A DNA stretch of 64,000 nt from Hippophae tibetana (lineage: Eukaryota > Streptophyta > Magnoliopsida > Rosales > Elaeagnaceae), in contig JAZDXN010000024.1 of the NCBI GenBank assembly GCA_037013495.1, positions 310,001-374,000 on the forward strand, written 5' to 3'. A program made the translations under genes and the position numbers. Below, piece after piece: positions 11,988 to 26,694 of this stretch. Each line of letters starts with the position of its first letter. Position 1 is the first letter of the stretch. The notes under the pieces were generated by a model. It saw only the letters and a program-made list of their open reading frames with translations, had not been told where the DNA came from and searched no databases.

Positions 11988-14900
11988 TAAATACTCTAAA
12001 TTGTAATTCCTTATAACTATGATATATTTAAATGGAAATTATTATATCTTAAAATGCGGAACAATCAAAATTTAGAAATTTTGTTTATTAATTTTTTTTA
12101 TAAGAGATTAATACTTATCATTATTAATTATTTTATGAATTCAATATTCTTAACTTATTTATAAGTTATTCTTAATGTGTTGGAATTTTCCGAATTGAAT
12201 TTAACTTTATTTTTACCTATCTCTCCTAGAATCTAGGTTCCCAACGAATTTGAAGAGTAAGAAGCAAGTAAAGATGTTGAGAAATATTATGCCCATTAAC
12301 CATTGAAATATTTCGGGCTAGGTTATAATATGTTTACAAATAATTTATGCACCAAACTCTTGTCATTACCTTTTCCCGTTTGGTAGGTTGGTAACCAAAT
12401 TCGGTTGAATTGGGCTCGGAAGCAAGACTTTGAAAGGAAAGAAAATAGTGAGAAAACATGAGTATGAATAAATAAATGGAAAAAAAACTTAAACATTTTT
12501 TTGTCTTTTTTGCAAAGGTGGGCAAGGGAAACAAATTCTCTAAATTGTAATTCCTTATAACTATGATATAATTAAATGGAAATTATTATATCTTAAAATG
12601 CGAAACAATCAACATTTAGAAATTTTGTTTATTAATTTTTATATAAGAGATAAATACTTATCATTTTTAATTATTTTATGAATTCAATATTCTTAACTTA
12701 TTTATAAGTTATTCTTGTAGTGTTGGAATTTTCCGTATTGAATTTAACTTTATTTTTACCTGTCTCTCTCAAAATCTAGGTTCCAAACGAATTCGAAGAA
12801 TAAGGAGCTAGTAAAGATGTTGAGAAATATTGCGCCAATAAACCTTTGAAATATTTCGGGCTAGGTAATAATATGTTTTAAAATAATTTATGCACCAAAC
12901 TCTAGTCATTACCTTTTCCCATTTGGTAGGTTGGTAACCAAATTCGGTTGAATTAGGCTCGGAAGAAAGACTTTCAAAGGAATGGAATATGTGAGAAATC
13001 ATGAGTATGAATAAATAAATGGAAAATAAAACTTAAACATCTTTTTTTGTCTTTTTTGCAAAGGTAGGCAATGGAAATAAATACTCTAAATTGTAATTCC
13101 TTATAACTATGATATATTTAAATGGAAATTATTATATCTTAAAATGCGAAACAATCAACATTTAGAAATTTTGTTTAATAATTTTTATATAAGAGATAAA
13201 TACATATTATTTTTAATTATTTTATGAATTCAATATTCTTAACTTATTTATAAGTTATTCTTAATGTGTTGGAATTTTCCGAATTGAATTTAACTTTATT
13301 TTTACCTGTCTCTCCGAGAATCTAGGTTCCCAACGAATTCGAAGAGTAAGAAGCAAGTAAAGATGTTGAGAAATATTATGCCCATTAACCATTGAAATAT
13401 TTTGGGCTAGGTAATAATATGTTTACAAATAATTTATGCACCAAACACTAGTCATTACCTTTTCCCATTTGGTAGGTTGGTAACCAAATTCGGTTGAATT
13501 GGGCTCGGAAGCAAGACTTTGAAAGGAAAGAAAATATTGAGAAAACAAGAGTATGAATAAATAAATGGAAAAAAAAATTAAACATTTTTTTTATCTTTTT
13601 GGCAAATGTAGGCAAGGGAAATAAATACTCTAAATTGCAATTACTTATAACTATGCTATAATTGAATGGAAATTATTATATCTTAAAATGCGAAACAATC
13701 AACATTTAGAAATTTTGTTTATTAATTTTTATATAGGAGATAAATACTTATCATTTTTAATTATTTTATGAATTCAATATTCTCAACTTATTTATAAGTT
13801 ATTCTTGTAGTGTTGGAATTTTCGTATTCAATTTAACTTTATTTTTACCTGTCTCTCCCAGAATCTAGGTTCCAAACGAATTCGAAGAGTAAGGAGCTAG
13901 TAAAGATGATGAGAAATATTGTGCCCATATACCTTTGAAATATTTCGGGCTAGGTAATAATATGTTTACAAATAATTTATGCACCAAACTCCAGTCATTA
14001 CCTTTTCCCATTTGCTAGGTTGGTAACCAAATTCGGTTGAATTAGGCTCGAAAGCAAGACTCTCAAAGGAATGGAATATGTGAGAAAACATGAGTATGAA
14101 TAAATAAATGGCAAAAGAAAACTTAAACATCTTATTTTTATCTTTTTTGCAAACGTAGGCAAGGGAAACAAATACTCTAAATTGTAATTCCTTATAACTA
14201 TGATATAATTAAATGGAAATTATTATATCTTAAAATGCGAAACAATCAACATTTAGAAATTTTGTTTATTAATTTTTATATAAGAGATAAATACTTATCA
14301 TTTTTAATTATTTTATGAATTCAATATTCTTAACTTATTTATAAGTTATTCTTGTAGTGTTGAATTTTCCGTATTGAATTTAACTTTATTTTTACCTGTC
14401 TCTATCAAAATCTAGGTTCCAAACGAATTCGAAGAATAAGGAGCTAGTAAAGATGTTGAGAAATATTGCGTCAATAAAACTTTGAAATATTTCGGGCTAG
14501 GTAATAATATCTTTACAAATAATTTATGCACCAAACTCTAGTCATTACCTTTTCCCATTTGTAAGGTTGGTAACCAAATTCGGTTGAATTAGGGTCGGAA
14601 GAAAGACTTTCAAAGGAATGGAATATGTGAGAAATCATGAGTATGAATAAATAAATGGAAAATAAAACTTAAACATCTTTTTTTGTCTTTTTTGCAAAGG
14701 TAGGCAATGGAAATAAATACTCTAAATTGTAATTCGTTATAACTATGCTATAATTGAATGGAAATTATTATATCTTAAAATGGGAAACAATCAACATTTA
14801 GAAATTTTGTTTATTATTTTTTATATAAGAGATAAATACTTATCATTTTTAATTATTTTATGAATTCAATATTCTCAACTTATTTATAAGTTATTCTTGT

Positions 14901-16345
14901 AGTGTTGGAATTTTCGTATTGAATTTAACTTTATTTTTACCTATCTCTCCCAAAATCTAGGTTCCAAACGTATTCGAAGATTAAGAAGCAAGTAAGGATG
15001 TTGAGAAATATTGTGCCCATAAACCATAGAAATATTTGGGGCTAGGTAATAATATATTTACAAATAATTTATGCACCAAACTCTTGTCATTACCTTTTCC
15101 CGTTTGGTAGGTTGGTAACCAAATTCGGTTGAATTGGGCTCGGAAGCAAGACTTTGAAAGGAAAGAAAATAGTGAGAAAACATGAGTATGAATAAATAAA
15201 TGGAAAAAAAACTTAAACATTTTTTTTTGTCTTTTTTGCAAAGGTAGGCAATGGAAATAAACACTCTAAATTGTAATTCCTTATAACTATGATATATTTA
15301 AATGGAAATTATTATATCTTAAAATGCGAAACAATCAAAATTTAGAAATTTTGTATATTAATTTTTATATAAGAGATAAATACTTATCATTTTTAATTAT
15401 TTTATGAATTCAATATTCTTACCTTATTTATAAGTTATTCTTGTAGTGTTGGAATTTTCGGTATTGAATTTAACTTTATTTTTACCTGTGACTCTCAAAA
15501 TCTAGGTTCCAAACGAATTCAAAGAGTAAGAAGCAAGTAAAGATGTTGAGAAATATTGTGCCCATAAACCATAGAAATATTTTGGGATAGGTAATAATAT
15601 ATTTACAAATAATTTATGCACCAAACTCTTGTCATTACCTTTTCCCATTTGGTAGGTTGGTAACCAAATTCGGTTGAATTGAGATCGGAAGCAAGACTTT
15701 CAAAGGAGAGAAAATAGTGAGAAAACATGAGTATGAATAAATAAATGGAAAAAAAACTTAAACATTTTTTTTGTCTTTTTTGCAAAGGTAGGGAAGGGAA
15801 ATAAATACTCTAAATTGTAATTCCTTATTACTATGATATAATTAAAAGGAAATTATTATATCTTAAAATGCGAAACAATCACCATTTCGAAATTTTGTTT
15901 ATTAATTTTTATATAAGAGATAAATACTTATCATTTTTAATTATTTTATGAATTCAATATTCTTAACTTATTTATAAGTTATTCTTGTAGTGTAGGAATT
16001 TTCCGTATTGAATTTAATTTTATTTTTACCTATCTCTCCTAGAATCTAGGTTCCAAACGAATTCGAACAGTAAGAAGCAAGTAAGGATGTTGAGAAATAT
16101 TGTGCCCATTAACCATAGAAATATTTGGGGATAGGTAATAATATATTTACAAATAATTTATGCACGAAACTCTTGTCATTACCTTTTCCCGTTTGGTAGG
16201 TTGGTAACCAAATTCGGTTGAATTGGGCTCGGAAGCAAGACTTTGAAAGAAAGAAAATAGTGAGAAAACATCAGTATGAATAAATAAATGGAAAAAAAAC
16301 ATAAACATTTTTTTTTGTCTTTTTTGCAAAGGTAGGCAATGGAAA
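11988..16345. repeat. 8-monomer HOR, copy 1 (M23-M30)
   Basis: Starts are 11988, 12532, 13078, 13622, 14169, 14714, 15258 and 15802. The first six monomers repeat the 6-monomer HOR classes. M29 and M30 are additions: M29 has taaacactct, ttgtatatta, ttaccttatt, ttcggtattg and gtgactctc; M30 has attaaaagg, caccatttcg, gtgtaggaatt and gaacagtaag. The change of class falls within the end of M28 at about 15200, where aaaaaaaataaac in M7 and M13 becomes aaaaaaaacttaaac. Private variants such as aaaatattgag (about 13531) and gcgtcaataaaac (about 14468) recur one unit later. Confidence 0.9.
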
Positions 16346-19300
16346 TAAATACTCTAAATTGTAATTCCTTATAACTATGCTATAATTAAATGGAAATTAT
16401 TATATCTTAAAATGCGGAACAATCAAAATTTAGAAATTTTGTTTATTAATTTTTTTTATAAGAGATTAATACTTATCATTATTAATTATTTTATGAATTC
16501 AATATTCTTAACTTATTTATAAGTTATTCTTAATGTGTTGGAATTTTCCGAATTGAATTTAACTTTATTTTTACCTATCTCTCCTAGAATCTAGGTTCCC
16601 AACGAATTTGAAGAGTAAGAAGCAAGTAAAGATGTTGAGAAATATTATGCCCATTAACCATTGAAATATTTCGGGCTAGGTTATAATATGTTTACAAATA
16701 ATTTATGCACCAAACTCTTGTCATTACCTTTTCCCGTTTGGTAGGTTGGTAACCAAATTCGGTTGAATTGGGCTCGGAAGCAAGACTTTGAAAGGAAAGA
16801 AAATAGTGAGAAAACATGAGTATGAATAAATAAATGGAAAAAAAACTTAAACATTTTTTTGTCTTTTTTGCAAAGGTGGGCAAGGGAAACAAATTCTCTA
16901 AATTGTAATTCCTTATAACTATGATATAATTAAATGGAAATTATTATATCTTAAAATGCGAAACAATCAACATTTAGAAATTTTGTTTATTAATTTTTAT
17001 ATAAGAGATAAATACTTATCATTTTTAATTATTTTATGAATTCAATATTCTTAACTTATTTATAAGTTATTCTTGTAGTGTTGGAATTTTCCGTATTGAA
17101 TTTAACTTTATTTTTACCTGTCTCTCTCAAAATCTAGGTTCCAAACGAATTCGAAGAATAAGGAGCTAGTAAAGATGTTGAGAAATATTGCGCCAATAAA
17201 CCTTTGAAATATTTCGGGCTAGGTAATAATATGTTTTAAAATAATTTATGCACCAAACTCTAGTCATTACCTTTTCCCATTTGGTAGGTTGGTAACCAAA
17301 TTCGGTTGAATTAGGCTCGGAAGAAAGACTTTCAAAGGAATGGAATATGTGAGAAATCATGAGTATGAATAAATAAATGGAAAATAAAACTTAAACATCT
17401 TTTTTTGTCTTTTTTGCAAAGGTAGGCAATGGAAATAAATACTCTAAATTGTAATTCCTTATAACTATGATATATTTAAATGGAAATTATTATATCTTAA
17501 AATGCGAAACAATCAACATTTAGAAATTTTGTTTAATAATTTTTATATAAGAGATAAATACATATTATTTTTAATTATTTTATGAATTCAATATTCTTAA
17601 CTTATTTATAAGTTATTCTTAATGTGTTGGAATTTTCCGAATTGAATTTAACTTTATTTTTACCTGTCTCTCCGAGAATCTAGGTTCCCAACGAATTCGA
17701 AGAGTAAGAAGCAAGTAAAGATGTTGAGAAATATTATGCCCATTAACCATTGAAATATTTTGGGCTAGGTAATAATATGTTTACAAATAATTTATGCACC
17801 AAACACTAGTCATTACCTTTTCCCATTTGGTAGGTTGGTAACCAAATTCGGTTGAATTGGGCTCGGAAGCAAGACTTTGAAAGGAAAGAAAATATTGAGA
17901 AAACAAGAGTATGAATAAATAAATGGAAAAAAAAATTAAACATTTTTTTTATCTTTTTGGCAAATGTAGGCAAGGGAAATAAATACTCTAAATTGCAATT
18001 ACTTATAACTATGCTATAATTGAATGGAAATTATTATATCTTAAAATGCGAAACAATCAACATTTAGAAATTTTGTTTATTAATTTTTATATAGGAGATA
18101 AATACTTATCATTTTTAATTATTTTATGAATTCAATATTCTCAACTTATTTATAAGTTATTCTTGTAGTGTTGGAATTTTCGTATTCAATTTAACTTTAT
18201 TTTTACCTGTCTCTCCCAGAATCTAGGTTCCAAACGAATTCGAAGAGTAAGGAGCTAGTAAAGATGATGAGAAATATTGTGCCCATATACCTTTGAAATA
18301 TTTCGGGCTAGGTAATAATATGTTTACAAATAATTTATGCACCAAACTCCAGTCATTACCTTTTCCCATTTGCTAGGTTGGTAACCAAATTCGGTTGAAT
18401 TAGGCTCGAAAGCAAGACTCTCAAAGGAATGGAATATGTGAGAAAACATGAGTATGAATAAATAAATGGCAAAAGAAAACTTAAACATCTTATTTTTATC
18501 TTTTTTGCAAACGTAGGCAAGGGAAACAAATACTCTAAATTGTAATTCCTTATAACTATGATATAATTAAATGGAAATTATTATATCTTAAAATGCGAAA
18601 CAATCAACATTTAGAAATTTTGTTTATTAATTTTTATATAAGAGATAAATACTTATCATTTTTAATTATTTTATGAATTCAATATTCTTAACTTATTTAT
18701 AAGTTATTCTTGTAGTGTTGAATTTTCCGTATTGAATTTAACTTTATTTTTACCTGTCTCTATCAAAATCTAGGTTCCAAACGAATTCGAAGAATAAGGA
18801 GCTAGTAAAGATGTTGAGAAATATTGCGTCAATAAAACTTTGAAATATTTCGGGCTAGGTAATAATATCTTTACAAATAATTTATGCACCAAACTCTAGT
18901 CATTACCTTTTCCCATTTGTAAGGTTGGTAACCAAATTCGGTTGAATTAGGGTCGGAAGAAAGACTTTCAAAGGAATGGAATATGTGAGAAATCATGAGT
19001 ATGAATAAATAAATGGAAAATAAAACTTAAACATCTTTTTTTGTCTTTTTTGCAAAGGTAGGCAATGGAAATAAATACTCTAAATTGTAATTCGTTATAA
19101 CTATGCTATAATTGAATGGAAATTATTATATCTTAAAATGGGAAACAATCAACATTTAGAAATTTTGTTTATTATTTTTTATATAAGAGATAAATACTTA
19201 TCATTTTTAATTATTTTATGAATTCAATATTCTCAACTTATTTATAAGTTATTCTTGTAGTGTTGGAATTTTCGTATTGAATTTAACTTTATTTTTACCT

Positions 19301-20702
19301 ATCTCTCCCAAAATCTAGGTTCCAAACGTATTCGAAGATTAAGAAGCAAGTAAGGATGTTGAGAAATATTGTGCCCATAAACCATAGAAATATTTGGGGC
19401 TAGGTAATAATATATTTACAAATAATTTATGCACCAAACTCTTGTCATTACCTTTTCCCGTTTGGTAGGTTGGTAACCAAATTCGGTTGAATTGGGCTCG
19501 GAAGCAAGACTTTGAAAGGAAAGAAAATAGTGAGAAAACATGAGTATGAATAAATAAATGGAAAAAAAACTTAAACATTTTTTTTTGTCTTTTTTGCAAA
19601 GGTAGGCAATGGAAATAAACACTCTAAATTGTAATTCCTTATAACTATGATATATTTAAATGGAAATTATTATATCTTAAAATGCGAAACAATCAAAATT
19701 TAGAAATTTTGTATATTAATTTTTATATAAGAGATAAATACTTATCATTTTTAATTATTTTATGAATTCAATATTCTTACCTTATTTATAAGTTATTCTT
19801 GTAGTGTTGGAATTTTCGGTATTGAATTTAACTTTATTTTTACCTGTGACTCTCAAAATCTAGGTTCCAAACGAATTCAAAGAGTAAGAAGCAAGTAAAG
19901 ATGTTGAGAAATATTGTGCCCATAAACCATAGAAATATTTTGGGATAGGTAATAATATATTTACAAATAATTTATGCACCAAACTCTTGTCATTACCTTT
20001 TCCCATTTGGTAGGTTGGTAACCAAATTCGGTTGAATTGAGATCGGAAGCAAGACTTTCAAAGGAGAGAAAATAGTGAGAAAACATGAGTATGAATAAAT
20101 AAATGGAAAAAAAACTTAAACATTTTTTTTGTCTTTTTTGCAAAGGTAGGGAAGGGAAATAAATACTCTAAATTGTAATTCCTTATTACTATGATATAAT
20201 TAAAAGGAAATTATTATATCTTAAAATGCGAAACAATCACCATTTCGAAATTTTGTTTATTAATTTTTATATAAGAGATAAATACTTATCATTTTTAATT
20301 ATTTTATGAATTCAATATTCTTAACTTATTTATAAGTTATTCTTGTAGTGTAGGAATTTTCCGTATTGAATTTAATTTTATTTTTACCTATCTCTCCTAG
20401 AATCTAGGTTCCAAACGAATTCGAACAGTAAGAAGCAAGTAAGGATGTTGAGAAATATTGTGCCCATTAACCATAGAAATATTTGGGGATAGGTAATAAT
20501 ATATTTACAAATAATTTATGCACGAAACTCTTGTCATTACCTTTTCCCGTTTGGTAGGTTGGTAACCAAATTCGGTTGAATTGGGCTCGGAAGCAAGACT
20601 TTGAAAGAAAGAAAATAGTGAGAAAACATCAGTATGAATAAATAAATGGAAAAAAAACATAAACATTTTTTTTGTCTTTTTTGCAAAGGTAGGCAATGGA
20701 AA
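16346..20702. repeat. 8-monomer HOR, copy 2 (M31-M38)
   Basis: Starts are 16346, 16890, 17436, 17980, 18527, 19072, 19616 and 20160, with length signature 544, 546, 544, 547, 545, 544, 544, 543 against ...544, 544 in copy 1. The only clear structural difference is one T in the last T-tract. The first 70 bases of M31 (tgctataattaaatgg) belong to a different class from M23 (tgatatattt), so the first exchange point of the duplication lies near 16400. Very high identity over 4.36 kb implies recent duplication. Confidence 0.9.
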
Positions 20703-23700
20703 TAAATACTCTAAATTGTAATTCCTTATAACTATGCTATAATTAAATGGAAATTATTATATCTTAAAATGCGAAACAATCAACATTTAGAAATTTTGTT
20801 TATTAATTTTTATATAAGAGATAAATACTTATCATTTTTAATTATTTTATGAATTCAATATTCTTAACTTATTTATAAGTTATTCTTGTAGTGTTGGACT
20901 TTTCCGTATTGAATTTAACTTTATTTTTACCTATCTCTCCGAGAATCTAGGTTTCAACCGAATTCGAACAGTAAGAAGCAAGTAAGGATGTTGAGAAATA
21001 TTGTGCCCATAAACCATAGAAATATTTGGGGATAGGTAATAATATATTTACAAATAATTTATGCACGAAACTCTTGTCATTACCTTTTCCCGTTTGGTAG
21101 GTTGGTAACAAAATTCGGTTGAATTGGGCTCGGAAGCAAGACTTTCAAAGGAAAGAAAATAGTGAGAAAACATGAGTATGAATAAATAAATGGAAAAAAA
21201 ACATAAACATTTTTTTTGTCTTTTTTGCAAAGGTAGGCAATGGAAATAAATACTCTAAATTGTAATTCCTTATAACTATGATATATTTAAATGGAAATTA
21301 TTATATCTTAAAATGCGAAACAATCAAAATTTAGAAATTTTGTATATTAATTTTTATATAAGAGATAAATACTTATCATTTTTAATTATTTTATGAATTC
21401 AATATTCTTACCTTATTTATAAGTTATTCTTGTAGTGTTGGAATTTTCGGTATTGAATTTAACTTTATTTTTACCTGTGACTCTCAAAATCTAGGTTCCA
21501 AACGAATTCGAAGAGTAAGAAGCAAGTAAAGATGTTGAGAAATATTGTGCCCATAAACCATAGAAATATTTCGGGATAGGTAATAATATATTTACAAATA
21601 TTTTATGCACAAAACTCTTGTCATTACCTTTTCCCATTTGGTAGGTTGGTAAACAAATTCGGTTGAATTGAGCTCGGAAGCAAGACTTTCAAAGGAGAGA
21701 AAATAGTGAGAAAACATGAGTATGAATAAATAAATGGAAAAAAAACTTAAACATTTTTTTTTGTCTTTTTTGCAAAGGTAGGGAAGCGAAATAAATACTC
21801 TAAATTGTAATTCCTTATTACTATGATATATTTAAATGGAAATTATTATATCTTAAAATGCGAAACAATCAACATTTAGAAATTTTGTTTATTAATTTTT
21901 ATATAAGAGATAAATACATATTATTTTTAATTATTTTATGAATTCAATATTCTTAACTTATTTATAAGTTATTCTTGTAGTGTTGGAATTTTCCGTATTG
22001 AATTTAACTTTATTTTTACCTGTCTCTCTCAGAATCTAGGTTCCAAACGAATTCGAAGAGTAAGGAGCTAGTAAAGATGTTGAGAAATATTGTGCCCATA
22101 AACCTTTGAAATATTTCGGGCTATGTAATAATATGTTTACAAATAATTTATGCACCAAACTCTAGTCATTACCTTTTCCCATTTCGTAGGTTGGTAACCA
22201 AATTCGGTTGATTTAGGCTCGAAAGCAAGACTCTCAAAGGAATGGAATATGTGAGAAAACATGAGTATGAATAAATAAATGGCAAAAGAAAACTTAAACA
22301 TCTTATTTTTATCTTTTTTGCAAACGTAGGCAAGGGAAACAAATACTCTAAATTGTAATTCCTTATAACTATGATATAATTAAATGGAAATTATTATATC
22401 TTAAAATGCGAAACAATCAACATTTAGAAATTTTGTTTATTAATTTTTATATAAGAGATAAATACTTATCATTTTTAATTATTTTATGAATTCAATATTC
22501 TTAACTTATTTATAAGTTATTCTTGTAGTGTTGAATTTTCCGTATTGAATTTAACTTTATTTTTACCTGTCTCTATCAAAATCTAGGTTCCAAACGAATT
22601 CGAAGAATAAGGAGCTAGTAAAGATGTTGAGAAATATTGCGTCAATAAAACTTTGAAATATTTCGGGCTAGGTAATAATATCTTTACAAATAATTTATGC
22701 ACCAAACTCTAGTCATTACCTTTTCCCATTTGTAAGGTTGGTAACCAAATTCGGTTGAATTAGGGTCGGAAGAAAGACTTTCAAAGGAATGGAATATGTG
22801 AGAAATCATGAGTATGAATAAATAAATGGAAAATAAAACTTAAACATCTTTTTTTGTCTTTTTTGCAAAGGTAGGCAATGGAAATAAATACTCTAAATTG
22901 TAATTCGTTATAACTATGCTATAATTGAATGGAAATTATTATATCTTAAAATGGGAAACAATCAACATTTAGAAATTTTGTTTATTATTTTTTATATAAG
23001 AGATAAATACTTATCATTTTTAATTATTTTATGAATTCAATATTCTCAACTTATTTATAAGTTATTCTTGTAGTGTTGGAATTTTCGTATTGAATTTAAC
23101 TTTATTTTTACCTATCTCTCCCAAAATCTAGGTTCCAAACGTATTCGAAGATTAAGAAGCAAGTAAGGATGTTGAGAAATATTGTGCCCATAAACCATAG
23201 AAATATTTGGGGCTAGGTAATAATATATTTACAAATAATTTATGCACCAAACTCTTGTCATTACCTTTTCCCGTTTGGTAGGTTGGTAACCAAATTCGGT
23301 TGAATTGGGCTCGGAAGCAAGACTTTGAAAGGAAAGAAAATAGTGAGAAAACATGAGTATGAATAAATAAATGGAAAAAAAACTTAAACATTTTTTTTTG
23401 TCTTTTTTGCAAAGGTAGGCAATGGAAATAAACACTCTAAATTGTAATTCCTTATAACTATGATATATTTAAATGGAAATTATTATATCTTAAAATGCGA
23501 AACAATCAAAATTTAGAAATTTTGTATATTAATTTTTATATAAGAGATAAATACTTATCATTTTTAATTATTTTATGAATTCAATATTCTTACCTTATTT
23601 ATAAGTTATTCTTGTAGTGTTGGAATTTTCGGTATTGAATTTAACTTTATTTTTACCTGTGACTCTCAAAATCTAGGTTCCAAACGAATTCAAAGAGTAA

Positions 23701-24515
23701 GAAGCAAGTAAAGATGTTGAGAAATATTGTGCCCATAAACCATAGAAATATTTTGGGATAGGTAATAATATATTTACAAATAATTTATGCACCAAACTCT
23801 TGTCATTACCTTTTCCCATTTGGTAGGTTGGTAACCAAATTCGGTTGAATTGAGATCGGAAGCAAGACTTTCAAAGGAGAGAAAATAGTGAGAAAACATG
23901 AGTATGAATAAATAAATGGAAAAAAAACTTAAACATTTTTTTTGTCTTTTTTGCAAAGGTAGGGAAGGGAAATAAATACTCTAAATTGTAATTCCTTATT
24001 ACTATGATATAATTAAAAGGAAATTATTATATCTTAAAATGCGAAACAATCACCATTTCGAAATTTTGTTTATTAATTTTTATATAAGAGATAAATACTT
24101 ATCATTTTTAATTATTTTATGAATTCAATATTCTTAACTTATTTATAAGTTATTCTTGTAGTGTAGGAATTTTCCGTATTGAATTTAATTTTATTTTTAC
24201 CTATCTCTCCTAGAATCTAGGTTCCAAACGAATTCGAACAGTAAGAAGCAAGTAAGGATGTTGAGAAATATTGTGCCCATTAACCATAGAAATATTTGGG
24301 GATACGTAATAATATATTTACAAATAATTTATGCACGAAACTCTTGTCATTACCTTTTCCCGTTTGGTAGGTTGGTAACCAAATTCGGTTGAATTGGGCT
24401 CGGAAGCAAGACTTTGAAAGAAAGAAAATAGTGAGAAAACATCAGTATGAATAAATAAATGGAAAAAAAACATAAACATTTTTTTTGTCTTTTTTGCAAA
24501 GGTAGGCAATGGAAA
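20703..24515. repeat. 7-monomer derivative HOR (M39-M45)
   Basis: Starts are 20703, 21247, 21792, 22340, 22885, 23429 and 23973. M42-M45 are a third copy of HOR positions 5-8 (M35-M38), displaced by 3,813 bases. The match begins inside M41 near 22215, where a gatttaggctcg class joins the gaaagcaagactctc class, and runs on into M46 to about 24670. M39-M41 replace four monomers of the 8-monomer unit. M39 has ttggactttt and ggtttcaaccg, M40 has caaatattttatgcac, and M41 has gctatgtaataat and catttcgtagg. M41 is the longest monomer in the window (548 bases). Confidence 0.82.
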
Positions 24516-26694
24516 TAAATACTCTAAATTGTAATTCCTTATAACTATGCTATAATTAAATGGAAATTATTATATCTTAAAATGCGAAACAATCAACATT
24601 TAGAAATTTTGTTTATTAATTTTTATATAAGAGATAAATACTTATCATTTTTAATTATTTTATGAATTCAATATTCTTACCTTATTTATAAGTTATTCTT
24701 GTAGTGTTGGAATTTTCGGTATTGAATTTAACTTTATTTTTACCTGTGACTCTCAAAATCTAGGTTCCAAACGAATTCGAAGAGTAAGAAGCAAGTAAAG
24801 ATGTTGAGAAATATTGTGCCCATAAACCATAGAAATATTTCGGGATAGGTAATAATATATTTACAAATATTTTATGCACAAAACTCTTGTCATTACCTTT
24901 TCCCATTTGGTAGGTTGGTAAACAAATTCGGTTGAATTGAGCTCGGAAGCAAGACTTTCAAAGGAGAGAAAATAGTGAGAAAACATGAGTATGAATAAAT
25001 AAATGGAAAAAAAACTTAAACATTTTTTTTTGTCTTTTTTGCAAAGGTAGGGAAGCGAAATAAATACTCTAAATTGTAATTCCTTATTACTATGATATAT
25101 TTAAATGGAAATTATTATATCTTAAAATGCGAAACAATCAACATTTAGAAATTTTGTTTATTAATTTTTATATAAGAGATAAATACTTATCATTATTAAT
25201 TATTTTATGAATTCAATATTCTTAACTTATTTATAAGTTATTCTTAATGTGTTGGAATTTTCCGTATTGAATTTAACTTTATTTTTACCTGTCTCTCGCA
25301 AAATCTAGGTTCCCAAAGAATTCGAAGAGTAAGAAGCAAGTAAAGATGTTGAGAAATATTATGCCCATAAACCATTCAAATATTTCATGCTAGGTAATAA
25401 TATGTTTACAAATAATTTATGCACCAAACTCTAGTCATTACCTTTTCCCATTTGGTAGGTTGGTAACCAAATTCGGTTGAATTGGGCTCGGAAGCAAGAC
25501 TTTGAAAGGAAAGAAAATAGTGAGAAAACATGAGTATGGATAAATAAATGGAAAAAAAACTTAAACATTTTTTTGTCTTTTTTGCAAAGGTAGGCAAGGG
25601 AAACAAATACTCTAAATTGTAATTCCTTATAACTATGATATATTTAAATGGAAATTATTATATCTTAAAATACGAAACAATCAAAATTAAGAAATTTTGT
25701 TTATTAATTTTTTTTATAAGAGATTAATACTTATCATTTTTAATTATTTTATGAATTCAATATTCTTACCTTATTTATAAGTTATTCTTGTAGTGTTGGA
25801 ATTTTCGGTATTGAATTTAACTTTATTTTTACCTGTGACTCTCAAAATCTAGGTTCCAAACGAATTCGAAGAGTAAGAAGCAAGTAAAGATGTTGAGAAA
25901 TATTGTGCCCATAAACCATAGAAATATTTCGGGATAGGTAATAATATATTTACAAATATTTTATGCACAAAACTCTTGTCATTACCTTTTCCCATTTGGT
26001 AGGTTGGTAAACAAATTCGGTTGAATTGAGCTCGGAAGTAAGACTTTCAAAGGAGAGAAAATAGTGAGAAAACATGAGTATGAATAAATAAATGGAAAAA
26101 AAACTTAAACATTTTTTTTTGTCTTTTTTGCAAAGGTAGGGAAGCGAAATAAATACTCTAAATTGTAATTCCTTATTACTATGATATATTTAAATGGAAA
26201 TTATTATATCTTAAAATGCGAAACAATCAACATTTAGAAATTTTGTTTATTAATTTTTATATAAGAGATAAATACATATTATTTTTAATTATTTTATGAA
26301 TTCAATATTCTTAACTTATTTATAAGTTATTCTTGTAGTGTTGGAATTTTCCGTATTGAATTTAACTTTATTTTTACCTGTCTCTCTCAGAATCTAGGTT
26401 CCAAACGAATTCGAAGAGTAAGGAGCTAGTAAAGATGTTGAGAAATATTGTGCCCATAAACCTTTGAAATATTTCGGGCTATGTAATAATATGTTTACAA
26501 ATAATTTATGCACCAAACTCTAGTCATTACCTTTTCCCATTTCGTAGGTTGGTAACCAAATTCGGTTGAATTAGGCTCGGAAGCAAGACTTTCAAAGGAA
26601 TGAAAATAGTGTGAATACATGAGTATGAATAAATAAATGGAAAAAAAAAATTAAACATTTTTTTTGTCTTTTTTGCAAAGGTAGGCAAGGGAAA
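24516..26694. repeat. Mosaic monomers M46-M49
   Basis: Starts are 24516, 25061, 25604 and 26150. These are built from pieces of M39-M41 joined to newer classes. M46 begins as M39 and switches to M40 before ttaccttatt (about 24675). M47 begins as M41 and switches to the cattattaatt, tctctcgc, catgctagg class. M48 begins with tacgaaac and aattaag and switches back to the M40 class. M49 matches M41 at an offset of 4,358 bases, including gctatgtaataat at about 26478. The ttttatgcacaaaac variant appears three times, at 21601, 24870 and 25959. Confidence 0.75.
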
